64,000 nucleotides of DNA from Chenopodium formosanum (Eukaryota > Streptophyta > Magnoliopsida > Caryophyllales > Amaranthaceae): contig CM044880.1 of assembly GCA_024500155.1 (NCBI GenBank), positions 11,067,501 through 11,131,500 on the forward strand, given 5' to 3'. The translations under genes and the position numbers were made by a program. Below the pieces are notes generated by a model. The model was given only the letters and a program-made list of their open reading frames with translations, had not been told where the DNA came from and did not search any database. The number at the start of each line of letters is the position of its first letter. Position 1 is the first letter of the stretch. Of the stretch, positions 26,096-37,474 are shown in pieces.

Positions 26096-27829
26096 AGTAT
26101 TTATGTCAGAAAATAAGTCATACAAAAAATAACTCCTTTCTTAAAGCATACTTTAATAAATCACAGCAAAATCTGATACCATAAATCAGCATAGCAAACC
26201 AAAACAAGACACATTAAGAAAACTATGAAACCATCAGTTATCGCAATAAACGACATCAAAAATCTCTGAAAAGAAGTATCAGAAAAACCAGACAAAGAAA
26301 ACTTTAAGAATATATAACTTGAGTTTTAATCAACAATGCATAATCAATCTCCTCAAATGCAGATTCACCGGACAGATATTAATCAATAGCAGCAATCTAA
26401 AAATGGTTTCACCAAAGCATAAAATCTTTGATTTCTTACCCCCAGACGACAAGATCCAAAAGTGAGTATCAATGCATTAGCATCCTCAACCATTTGATCT
26501 GTATACCCTCTTAGCTGAGTAAGTTGTTTCACCCAATCTTTGACAAGCTGAGAAGTAAAAGTATGAATTAATACTCAGAATTCAGAAATTAACATGATAT
26601 CAGAGAGCTATGAAATAGGAGACGACACAATATCATGTAAGGCAAATATAACAAGTGTAGATACATTCACATATAGTAATGAATGCCATCCAAAAACAAT
26701 TTTCTTTGAGTCTCTTACAATCCTCACCACACAGGTCATGCAAGAAAGTGAAGGCATAAAAGAAAGAAAATCCATCATACCCTTGTTGTCGTCAATAGTA
26801 AAATAGTACTACACAAAAACAATCTTAATCCTAAATCGCAATCATTATTGAGTTGAATGCTTGGTGATATGATAGTCCAATATAGTTCAAGAAGAACTCT
26901 ACCAATACAGACACAATCTTAATCTTGATTGAGATAAATGCTTGGTAATATATATCTAATCCAACAGAGTACAAGAAGATCTCTACAGCTTCTGGTGGCA
27001 ACAAAATTTAGTACCTTGACATTAACATGGAAATAATCTGTCTCTGGCCATTCACCAGAGAGCAAATCCAACGACCGATAAAAGGAATCACACTGGAAAG
27101 GTAATTAAAAAGCTAACGACCACATTAAAGGTAAACTCTTCTAAATTATTACATATTAAACAAAAACATACACTGCTCCATCCATGTTAAAGATTTACTA
27201 AGTACTGACACAAACCAACATATGATAAACTTTAACATTTATAGTTTAACATTTACAGACTAGTTTAACCGCGCTCTTCAGCACATCTCTATTCTCTACA
27301 AAAATTATCTTGATCATACAGTAATATCTAACTATAAACAACAAATAAATCCACTTTTCATATATGATTACAACAACCTCGTTTATATTACAACTTCAGC
27401 AAGTCTAGGGGTTAGGGCATTCATACAAATGTCAACTAATTGACAATAATAATCAACAATCAACCAACAAATCCCAAATTCGACAAAATCAACTAGAATT
27501 CATGTCAGAAATAAGAACATAACTTCAACACACATCAATTAAGTTCTTATACCTCTCTAAGGCGAGCCAAAACCGCTTCCCTCTTCGCCGCCTCGTCTTT
27601 GCTTTCATACAAACCAGAATTAACCAAAAACTGAAATTACAATACAAACAATCAACAACAATCAATTACCAAGAACAAAAATCCCTAATTAAAAATTAAA
27701 AATTCAAAAATCAAACCAACAAACCTTCTCCAATTCCCGAGTCTTCTGCAAATCAACAGCAGAAGGTCCCGCCATAGAAATCGGCTTCGTCACTCCAAGT
27801 TGCTTCACCAATCCTTCTGTACTCCCCAT
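22554..27829 (-). CDS. Nuclear poly(A) polymerase (PAPS family)
   Basis: Adds poly(A) tails to pre-mRNA 3' ends with the cleavage and polyadenylation complex in the nucleus. Exons: 27829-27725, 27630-27553, 26547-26440, 26012-25950, 25854-25693, 25213-25100, 24897-24835, 24731-24402, 24311-24147, 23941-23066, 22761-22685, 22578-22554; about 721 aa. FGSCRLG then GPGADIDALCVGP gives the catalytic Asp104/Asp106, and ISIDLLYA gives Asp159. The central domain (RSLNGCRV, FRTALRCLKFWAKKRGVYSN, GFLGGVNWAILVARVCQLYP) and RNA-binding domain (WVESRFRQLTLM, CAFFMGLQRKQG) follow. The roughly 300-residue tail is Ser-rich with KRK and GKRR, probable nuclear signals. It ends VIRLSLASTA, as in other plant PAPS. 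This ending requires a GC donor at 22684. A further open, splice-bordered stretch at 27092-27015 may be a cassette exon. The 5' flank to about 28170 is CT-rich on the coding strand. Confidence 0.92.
26057..26093. repeat. Poly-A tract (about 37)
   Basis: A run of A within an intron of the poly(A) polymerase gene; on the coding strand it is poly-T. Confidence 0.9.
27015..27092 (-). other. Candidate 78-nt cassette exon of the poly(A) polymerase
   Basis: On the minus strand a good acceptor (TTTCCAG) precedes 26 open codons ending in AAG before GTACTAAATT. Both borders are phase 0, so inclusion would keep the frame and insert a 26-residue peptide containing LDLLSGEWPETDYFHVN. Skipping it gives RLRE-LVKDWVKQ, which matches the usual PAPS sequence, so the canonical mRNA should skip it. 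It may be chance. Confidence 0.35.
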
Positions 27830-29549
27830 CCTTCTTCACTTAACAAAAATTCTCTCAAATTTTCACCCAAATTCCCAATAACAAACCCTAAATTCACAAT
27901 GATCTATCCTCAGAACCAAGAAATAAACCCGAATTTCAAAATTAATTGAAACCCTAATGATCAAAATTCAATCACGATCAAACAAATTAGGAAAGAATGA
28001 AGAAAACCCGCAATTCTAAATTGAGAATTGGGAGATAGTAATTGAATATCAAACCCTAAGAAGAATCGGAACCCTAGAAAAATCGAACGAAGAAACGAAT
28101 TGTAAGGGGGTTCCAATTCAATTGAGAGAAGAAGAAGAGGAGAGAGAAAAAGGGAAGTTGATCGGTTTGGCGGCCAATTGATATTTTTTATTTAATTTTT
28201 TTTTTTTTGGGAAGAGATTAATTAATATAGGAAAAAAATCTCAAAATCCGTAACATTTTCGGAAAAGGAAAATAAAAAAGGTAGAAATATAAAAATAATG
28301 GGAGTAATTAAAGGAAAAAAAAGATATTGTTAATGTGATTTTAGGAAATTAGGGGGAAAGATAGATTTTAGCAACGTCGGCTTTAATTGAGTTGGGATTT
28401 TTGGCGTACTTTTTGTTGATCCTTATACACGTCTACGCGGGTATCTAGTTTGTAATTGTTGTACTTTTCTTTCCTTTTTTAGGATGGTACTTTCAAATAA
28501 TATCGTCAATCGTTGTTGGTTGATTTATCGGTGTTTTATTTGTACTCTTTTCATCTTGAAATAGGTTTTGAAAATATTTGATTAAAATGGTTGATTAAAT
28601 AATGAATGGGGTTGGATTAATTTTTTTCAAGATTGTGGCTCTCTAAACACCAAAAAAAACTTAAATAAATGTTATGGAATTTGCTAATTTATCTCTAGTA
28701 ACTTGATATTTGAGTATTTGACTTTGTTCAAACTTTTTATCAAAAATTATAAGGATTTTGCTAACGAATGTTCATGTGGTGTTATGTAAGCATTTAAAAT
28801 TAATAAAATGGCATTAATTTGGAATAGATGACAAAATCACGAGTCGATTGGTGTAATTATTGTTCATTTTGATTTAATGTTACTATATTTAGTTATCTTG
28901 TTTAGCGTCCTCAGGACGTTCATTAGCTTTTGCCAAAATTATAATTGCATATTTATTTGGGTAATGTACTTTTTTTTTGGGGGGGGGGGGGGGGTAATGT
29001 ACTTTGATTGTGTAGTCTCTTCGTCTTAAAATATATGAAGTATTATTTATGTTTGCGACTGATTGGGGTAAATTTATGTAAATGCTTTGATTTCAAAAGG
29101 TTGATATTTGATTTGTTTAAAACTGTGAACAGCTCATTTTGTGGTTTACTTGTAACCTCTCATTCAAAATCGATGAGGATTGAATAAAAGGACTACTTCT
29201 TATTGTTGAAATTGACTAAACAATTAATGATTGTTGCAATATATGTGAATAGACTAATTAATATACGCAAACGTATTTGGTCGTAAGGTCGGGGTGTCAT
29301 TTGACTCTACTTATTTTATGTTCAGCCATAACCTCATGGAATGAATACCACACGTCTTGCCATCTTAACTATTAATAATTTATGCTTCATTCATCCTCAT
29401 AAATGTATATAAATGTATAATACAAAAAAACACCCAAAACTAAAAAACAAATGAAACTCATATTATTCTTTCAATTCTTTTCAATATTTTAACATTATAT
29501 TTCTAAATTATTAATACAAAAAATTTCAAACACTTTATACTTTTTTTTC

Positions 29550-29580
<31 letters not shown>

Positions 29581-30230
29581 AAGCAACATTCCAGGGCAAT
29601 GTCTGGGTCAATACACTAGTTACAGGTTAAAACAAAATACTCTTTATGAAATTGAACACTAAGATCATTTTCTTTTCACCTTATTTTCAATCATTCACTT
29701 ATTTAATAAAAAATAAGTTAAAATGTTAAGAAAATATAAGCTACTTCATCTTCTGTAATTGTTTGATTAATCTATGATGTAATTAGTTATGAGGTGTTAT
29801 GTACTTGTATTGGAATTATAGATTTCTCATGAATTGTTTGTAAGCTCATTAAAATATCTTTTATTAATAAAACCTTAAAGTTAAAATTTTTCCTAATTAA
29901 AATATTATGGCTCACAAATATCATATATTCATATTCAAAAAATGAAGTGAAGTCGTTCTTAAACAATTGGGCTACGAAAACGCCGCATGATTGGCCACTT
30001 GGTAGTAGTGGTACTTGGTAGTATAGAAAAGTCCAACAAGTCAAACGGTGGGAACAAATATTGGATATTGAATGACACATGACCCACTCTTAAGGCATGA
30101 TGTCAATGCCCCACTAGTCCAATTGAATAAGCATATCCCATAAATTACGAAATATGTAAGCCCACTAACATAGAACATGATGCACGAATCACAATTCAGC
30201 CCAAACAAAAGAGGTACTAATAAGTAATAA
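27830..30230. other. Spacer upstream of the poly(A) polymerase
   Basis: The first 340 bases hold the polymerase 5' UTR and promoter; on its coding strand this part is rich in CTTCTTCTC. Beyond that it is AT-rich with a G run (about 28978-28994), an A run (about 29550-29576) and no gene I can support. Confidence 0.6.
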
Positions 30231-30238
30231 TCCAACAT

Positions 30239-30801
30239 TAGGGGTGTCCGTTCGATTTTCGGTTTGGATTTAGTCCAAATTCGATCCAATCCGAAATATA
30301 ATTTGGTTTTCAATTTTTCAATCAGATCCGATCTGAATTTCTCTCTTGATCCAACCCGATCCAATCCGAATCAAAATTCGGTTATTTGGATCCGATCCGA
30401 AAATCCGAATTATAATACATTATTTTTTAGCTCCTAATACAATTATGAAAATAAAGCTTTAATACAAATAAAAGTCTTTAAAATAATGAGTAAAATAAAT
30501 AGTTCAACGTCAAGTCATTAATTAATTAATACAAAGTCTCCCTAATTTATTTTTTGTAGTAGTAAGTATTTGAGTTAAACTTCAAAAAAATAAAGAAATC
30601 CATATTTATACAAGCTTAATTTTACAATTCGGTTTTCGGTTTGGGTTGGATCCAATTAGGGTAAATCTGATTCAATCCGAAAATCCGAATTTCCAAAAAA
30701 TCTCAATCCGATCCAATCCGATTTAAAGTTCGGATCCGATCCGAATTGATAATTCGGTTTGGATTGGATTTCGGTTTTTATCCGAATTATGGACACCCCT
30801 A
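30239..30801. mobile_element. hAT-like MITE with perfect 8-bp target duplication
   Basis: Terminal inverted repeat TAGGGGTGTCC / GGACACCCCTA. The 8-bp direct repeat TCCAACAT flanks it exactly (30231-30238 and 30802-30809), which indicates hAT transposition. The 563-bp interior has CCGATCC / GGATCGG-like words repeated in both orientations near each end, so long arms can pair. No coding capacity. Confidence 0.9.
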
Positions 30802-30951
30802 TCCAACATATACCTCAAAGTCTTCAATACCTACTCATCTTCCCAAATACATCTCCCTTCCATCTGTATTTTACATGGTTTTCATCACTTACTATTTAAC
30901 TATGAAACTTAAGTTACAATGAACCAAAAAATTATGAAAAAGGTTACGTAA

Positions 30952-31103
30952 GGGTGTGTTCTGATAGATTGAATTGAGCTTAACTGGACTTAACTGAAAT
31001 GAATTAAACTGAACTGGATATTTTATGAGAGAATGAAATTAAGAAGTGAACTGAACTTATTGAAGCTGAACTGAACTGAAAATAATCTGAAGAGAACAAG
31101 CCC
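30952..31103. mobile_element. Tourist-like MITE, TTCAG family
   Basis: Ends GGGTGTGTTCTG and GAGAACAAGCCC, flanked by TAA on both sides (30949-30951 and 31104-31106). Interior of CTGAA-type repeats with TTTTATGAGAGAATGAAATT in the middle, as in other copies. 152 bp. Confidence 0.8.
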
Positions 31104-32175
31104 TAATACTGTAATATTCAATGAATCGAATTTAATTAAAACTCATTTAACAATCTTTTCTATATCTCCGTACAAAATATACAAATGAATCAATTAAAAA
31201 TATGCTTTAAATGATTAAATTAGCTTTAGCTAGTAAGAATATGTTGCGATTCTAATAAAAAAAAAAAAAGGGTCGCAAATTTACAATATATCTGAGTAGT
31301 CTTCTAGAGTTAAAAATGGTAACAAGCAATTTTATACTAACTTTAAACAATTAGCATCCCATCTTAGTATAAATTGTAGAATGTGTTAAAGTATTACCCG
31401 TTCTTATTGTCGCAACAAATAAAATAATATCACGACTCAAGAACAATATTTACGTGCATTCATGAGTACATTCTATGACATGTCAATATATCATAGACGT
31501 CTAGATCCTCTCCCTCTCATAAATATTCAAACGAAGTAATCTTCAACCTTGTGATGACTATTGACTAATTAATAAAGACATAATGAAGAATGAAGTATGC
31601 ATGTCAGCAGTAGGTATAATGAGTAAAGGTAGGGTTAATGTACACCATCATGACCAGTCTTCAATTTGTGTTAACGGTTCAAAAATAGCATCATTATTCT
31701 TAAGACATAATTTTGCCTATTACATGCTTTGCTTAATTGCTTAATAACTCAATTTTATTCTATTCAAATTCGAAAATTAAACATGTATGCTAATTATCAT
31801 TTAACTGACATGATTAAGTTCGTCCTTCTTTGAGCTTAATAATAAACACCCCCACCAATATCAAATTAATCACAAAAGCCAAGAAGTGATTGGAAACACA
31901 AACAAATTTGGAAACTTTTGAACCTTTCTTGATAATAACATTTTAACAACATTATACCATATTAATCAGCTTAGCTTCATCTTAGCTAATTACGATAGCT
32001 TTGACATTCTAGGAACTTTGAGAGGACTCTCCAACTAAATATATTAATTCTTTCTAATTTTTTTTTTAATTTATATTTATTTATATTTTATTATTATTCA
32101 TGTCTTTTAATTGCAGCCCTACAAAAATTTATTTGATACTCTATAATACACCTTCCAAATTTTATTTAATTATAT

Positions 32176-32689
32176 GAACGATTTTCCTTAATATTGTTAA
32201 AATAGAAATTAATTCTCATTATGCTTCGTTTTAAAAACAAATTCCCAAAGTAATGTCCACGTAGGATTGGTTTTCGGTTCAACTTAAAACCGCTAACGGT
32301 ATTAGCGGTTTTGTAAAATAAAGTCAAAGAGACCTGTTTTTATTGAAAGGCGGTCTCTCTGAAGTTATAAGTGTAATTGACGGCGCTCTCTTTTCTTGTT
32401 GTGGGCTAAAAATTAACAAGGACACAAAGAGACCTGTCGTATTGAAAGGCGGTCTCTTTGAAATAATTTTTCTATAGACTATGCCTTGTGAATTAACCAA
32501 GTACGCAAAGAGACCTGTCATTGTTAGAGGAGGTCTCTTTTTTAAAACCGCTATTACCATTAACGGTTTTAAGTTGAACCAAAAGCAAAAAAAATAAATC
32601 CTACGTGGACACTATGTAGGGAATTTATTTTTAAATCAATTTATTATGGGAATTGATTTTTATTTCAACAATATTATGGGAAATCGTCC
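32176..32689. mobile_element. Mutator-like MITE with long inverted arms
   Basis: A perfect 9-bp target duplication TAATTATAT (32167-32175 and 32690-32698) flanks the element, as expected for Mutator-like transposition. Imperfect terminal inverted repeats of well over 100 bases start GAACGATTTTCC on the left and GGACGATTTCCC on the right (reverse strand), and include GTCCACGTAGGAT and the AAAACCGCTAA / TTAACGGTTTT block. The centre carries three units, starting near 32325, 32424 and 32505, of AAAGAGACCTGT plus GGTCTCTTT, each itself a small hairpin. Confidence 0.88.
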
Positions 32690-33053
32690 TAATTATATTG
32701 TTGCAAATGAACCATTAGGGCATTACAATTTACAATTACAAATGTGAGAGAGGAATTTTGACTTTGTGACCTAATGTAGGCTTTTGGTTTTCATTTGCTA
32801 GGATTGCCACTAGGCTAAAACCTCATTGAGTCATTAACTCACTGCTATACTGTATAAACCTAACAAAAGTGATCCACATACATAGATACACTAATCCAAT
32901 TAAAAAATAAGTATTACCTCGAAAATGGATATATGAAGTTTTTGAATTAGATAGTCATAATTAACTAGGACTTGCCTTGATTATTTTTATTGTGAAACCT
33001 GAAATGATTTTTACTAGAATCAAAATTGACCTAAGAATAACGAATTCGACTAA

Positions 33054-33143
33054 GGGCCTGTTCTCTTACGTTGAAATTCAATTCAGTTCAGCTCAGTTCA
33101 GCTCAGTTCAGTTCAATTCAGTTCAGTCAATGAGAATAGGCCC
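33054..33143. mobile_element. Tourist-like MITE, TTCAG family (shortest copy)
   Basis: Ends GGGCCTGTTCTC and GAGAATAGGCCC, flanked by TAA on both sides (33051-33053, 33144-33146). Only 90 bp, almost entirely TTCAG/CTCAG repeats between the ends, so it defines the minimal form of the family. Confidence 0.85.
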
Positions 33144-33200
33144 TAATTGAATATATAAAAGTCATTGGTTTGCTATTATATAATCTCAAATACTATTTGC

Positions 33201-33203
<3 letters not shown>

Positions 33204-33237
<34 letters not shown>
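33204..33237. repeat. Poly-T tract (about 34)
   Basis: Homopolymer run in the spacer, about 60 bases right of a MITE. Confidence 0.9.
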
Positions 33238-33238
<1 letters not shown>

Positions 33239-33629
33239 TTACTTGGATATTTGTATTCTCCTTGAATCCCTTAACTTGATTGATCTAGTTGCTTACCATG
33301 TTCTCCGATTTCATGCCATGACCTAAATTTCCCCTGGCCTCCCCCGCACGTTGGCCTCTTACAAGTCTTACCGTAGCTCTAATGTTTCATTGGTACAAAA
33401 GCAACTACCCAACTGACTCAGCCAAGAGAGAGCCCATGGCAACCATGCCCATGGTATGATTCCACAACCGCATCGAATCAGGCCAGCTTGTGAGTAATAT
33501 TTGATGAAATATAACTCGTTATATTTATCACTATATAAATTAAAATTTGGATAGTATATGGTTTCATCACTATACAAAATTAGGAAATTTTTGGATGTAT
33601 AAACAAATCACGTAACAACATACAAACTA

Positions 33630-33724
33630 GGGCATGTTCTGATTACTGAACTGAAGTGAACTGAGCTGAAGTAAAATGGAACTGAACTGAACTTAACTTA
33701 ACTTAAGCTGAAGAAAATAGGTCC
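33630..33724. mobile_element. Tourist-like MITE, TTCAG family
   Basis: Ends GGGCATGTTCTG and AATAGGTCC with CTGAACTGAA repeats between them. Flanks are CTA and TTA, an imperfect 3-bp duplication, consistent with an older insertion. Confidence 0.7.
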
Positions 33725-34624
33725 TTAAAGTATGATTGTATTATTCATTCGAGTTGTTTGTGTGTTCCATATAAGACATATTATCTATGTTTTTTGTATC
33801 TTTTAATTTGAGAAAACCTTAAATTAGTATATAATTTGGATTAGAAAATTCAAAATTAGGAACACAATTGAATTGTTCATGGGGTTGTCAAAGAGTTGAA
33901 AATTTTTTGGTCACATTTTTTCCTAGCGTCTTCCAAATCCTTTAAAAATATAATTAAGTACAAATATTCCTACTTAATTACTTTATTGTATAAAAAAAAT
34001 ATGGAGTACTTTATTGTAATCCAGGTGTTTTTCTTTAAAAAGATTTTTGGGTAGGGTACATTGCTCTATAAAGCAAAAAATAAAAATAAAAAATAAAATA
34101 AAATAAAAGAGAGGTGAAATTTAGCTGCAGACTATGATTGGTGGAACAAAACTTTTTTTGAAATTGATAAAGGGAAATAAAGTTTTTGATTCGTCTAATT
34201 TTATTTTTGCTCTAACTTTTTAGGTGTAAAATAAACTCCGTAATACTCAAAAATAACTTTTCTCTCTCTTTTTTTTTTTTTTGGTTCTAAATTACTTGTT
34301 TTTCATTACCTTAATTTACTTTATAATCTGACCATTCTTTTTGTCATCTAATGCACTCTTTCACAAGGCATTTGTCAGATTAAAAGCAAATCTTAAAAGA
34401 AAAAGTGAAAAAAGGAAAGTAATTAACTAAAACACAGTTGTTTTAATTTGTTGTCAGAAAAATATAATTTGAAAAGTAGAAAGAGGAAATTATTTTGTTT
34501 CTTTTCATTTGAAATCACTAGTGTAAATTATTTTACATGCAAGGGGCAAATTCATTGATGTGCATGAAATGTTTTCTTAATGAGTATAAATTGCCTTTCT
34601 CCTCGTATTAAATTTAGATACTAA

Positions 34625-35010
34625 GGGTATGTTCTCATACGATTATTTTCAGTTCAGTTCAGCTCTAATAAGTTTAGTTTAGTTCAACTCTAATGAGTTC
34701 AGTTCAGTTCAGTTCACTTCGATTCAGTTCAGTTCAGCTCCTAATTTTCTTCTCTTATAAAATATTCAGTTCAGTTCAGTTCAGTTTATGTTTAATAAGT
34801 TCAGTTCAGTTTATGTTTAATAAGTTCAGTTCAATTTAGTTCAGTTCATTTTAGTTGAGTTCACTCAATGAGAACAGACCCTTAACTGAGCTGAACTGAA
34901 CTGAAATAAATATTTTATAAGAGAAGGAAATTAGGAGTTGAACTGAATTGAACTAAATTAAGATGAACGGAACTGAACTGAACTGAAAATAAACGTATGA
35001 GAATAGGCCC
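34625..35010. mobile_element. Two back-to-back TTCAG-family MITEs
   Basis: The left half starts GGGTATGTTCTCATACG and ends GAGAACAGACCC at 34881. The right half runs in opposite orientation and ends AAACGTATGAGAATAGGCCC at 35010. The outer flanks are TAA and TGA. The outer ends are inverted copies of each other, so the whole 386 bp can form one long hairpin. I read it as one copy inserted next to, or into the end of, another. Confidence 0.7.
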
Positions 35011-35109
35011 TGAGTATTCTTTTGGGGTATGCAATCGAGATTTGTATATCACTTTATCAAAACTATTAAGTACGTTAATGATAAATATTGTATATTGACG
35101 AGCATAAAA

Positions 35110-35521
35110 TCTATATATATATTAAAACCCAAGGTAAGAATACCTGTCAATCTGTCATCATTTTTGCCACGTGTCACCATGAATTGATAAATGATGTGGG
35201 GTCATGTGATTCATGTCATATTAAAACTAATCATCAATTTTCATTCACAAAAAATTAATGTTTATAAATGCTAATTTTTTAATCCTCATTCTTTTGTTTT
35301 CTCTTCTATACTTTGAAGAAATATATAATGGTAGATAAAAATTCATTTAACAGATAAAACAAACTAATATGAAGTATAAAAGTTAGGTTACTGCATATTT
35401 CATAATGAATTTTGTTAATGTTCAATAAATTTATAAAAAAAAATATTTTTTTTAAAATTATAAAACCGTTAGGAATAGATTTCTCTTTAATTTATTAAAG
35501 TTATTTTTTAAAACAATCTAC

Positions 35522-35578
<57 letters not shown>

Positions 35579-35607
35579 CCCAGGGCATCGCCTGAGTCTC
35601 AAACTAG
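35110..35607 (+). mobile_element. Helitron-like non-autonomous element
   Basis: Starts TCTATATATATATT after an A. It ends in a hairpin (GACCCAGG GCATCG CCTGAGTC) followed by TCAAACTAG at 35607, the TC...hairpin...CTAG layout of plant Helitrons. The base after CTAG is A where T is expected, so the end could be shifted. An (AT)n run at 35531-35573 lies just before the hairpin. Confidence 0.6.
35531..35573. repeat. (AT)n microsatellite
   Basis: About 21 uninterrupted AT units near the 3' end of the Helitron-like element. Confidence 0.95.
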
Positions 35608-37168
35608 ATTTAAGTGAAACATTTAGTGGTAGAGATATATTCTCTACTTTTAAATTTTAAGTATTGTTAAAGCAATACAAGTTTACAACTTAAATTCATA
35701 AAAATCACGTCACATTAGCAACAAAAAACATCATATACAATTAGGCAGTGATTAGTGAGCGACTGAGCGTAACTTTCGTTTTTTAAGAAGTAGGATATGT
35801 TAGACCTTGGATGTTTGTCATCAACTCATCATTCTTTTCCTTTCAGGTAGTACAAATCTGTATGCACTTAAATTAATCAGACTACTTATCAAGGTTATAA
35901 AACACCAACACAGGATCATATCTTTCAATAGAAAAACTCACTTTACCATTGCTGATATACGGTCAGGTGATCATAATATTAAACCTAATCATAAGTTATT
36001 ACTCACATAATCAAGCTTTATAAAACCATATGAATTCATAGTACTATTTGTCATAAATTTTTGTTAAAAGATTTGCTATGTTGCCAATTTTCGTTCCTTT
36101 ATATAATATTTCCGAACTGTGATACTCTAAGGGTCTGTTCTCATAGACAGAACTCAGCTGAACTAAACTGAACTGAACTGAGCTGAACTAAACTGAATTG
36201 AACTGAATATTTTATAAGAGAAGGAAATTAGGAGCTGAACTGAACTAAACTGAGCTGAACTGAACTAAACTGAAAATAAACGTATGAGAACAAACCCTAA
36301 GTTTGCCTATGCAATTTGAAAACTGAAAATGAAACTTTGGTTCCATGATTTGCTTTAGATCTATTCAATTCGTCTTATTTAAGGGTAACTCAAGTTTAAA
36401 TTACAATTAAAATAAATTCTAATAAGTTTAAATAAGTGAAATAAGGTGAATATAACATACCCTTAATTACAATATATAATATCATTTCTCTAGTGTTTGA
36501 TTCAATAAATCAACTTTATTGTTTGTTGATGATTACCATATCAAAACTACTCTTGTTACTAATAATACTTATTGATCTAAACTACTTTGAGTGCTAATTT
36601 AGTTAGGTTCAACAACAATCTTCTTGATAGCCAACACACAATGTACATCATTGCCAATTTGTTACCAATCTTTATCATTGATTTTTTTTTTTAGTTGAGC
36701 ATAAGAACTTAACCTTCATCTAACTCAACCAATGAAATAAATTTAAATATTTCTCCATAAGTCAATTATAAGTTTGGCACCGAAATGTTAGGGGAGGAAG
36801 GAGGTAAACCTTCAAAATAGAAATTAGTGAAAATTAGGGGTAAAGGGCATGAACACCAAATATACCCCATGCATAAACTTTTTTTTTCTTTTTTTTAAAT
36901 AATTTTCTTAAATACAGAGTATATTTTTATGTAAATTTATTTTAATTTCCAAAAATCACCAAATCCTTTTTGACTTTTGACTCCAATGCATCATCACAAT
37001 TTAAAAATCAAAATCTTTACAACCTTCTATTTTCCCCATAAAACAATCTCAATTTCCAATTCAAAAAAGAGCAAACATTTTCATTTTATTATTCTTTTTT
37101 AATTCCATTATTTTAAATTGAAAAAATAAATATCCAATAAAATAAAAAAAATAATTAAAAATTTAGTT
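35608..37168. other. Spacer upstream of the IQD gene
   Basis: AT-rich, with one MITE (listed). No other gene or element was recognised. The last 300 bases are increasingly A-rich and lead into the IQD promoter. Confidence 0.5.
36131..36297. mobile_element. Tourist-like MITE, TTCAG family
   Basis: Ends GGGTCTGTTCTC and GAGAACAAACCC, flanked by TAA on both sides (36128-36130, 36298-36300). The core TATTTTATAAGAGAAGGAAA is shared with other copies. 167 bp. Confidence 0.85.
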
Positions 37169-37169
37169 C

Positions 37170-37180
37170 TATAAATACAA
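37170..37180 (+). promoter_or_regulatory. Possible TATA box of the IQD gene
   Basis: CTATAAATACA lies about 300 bases upstream of the ATG at 37475 and is followed by a C/A/T-rich leader. It would imply a 5' UTR of roughly 270 bases. Weak evidence, from motif and position only. Confidence 0.4.
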
Positions 37181-37474
37181 TTACTAGTACCACTTTGCAC
37201 TGGCAAATACCCCTGTTTTATCAACTCCAAAACCCCAAAAACTTCCCAACTTCAGTGCTTGCAACATGTAAAAACTCTCTGACCCATCAATCAAATCTCA
37301 ACATTTACAATTTATTTCTCACACCCATCTTTTTCCTTATTTATTCCCATTAATAAAATTTATTATCATATCTTAAAACCCATCTTTTCAAATCTTTCAA
37401 AACCCCCCATTTTCTCTGTTTTTTTCCCCTGTTTTTTTGAGTAAAAAACAGAGCAATCCCCTGTTTTTTCAAAA

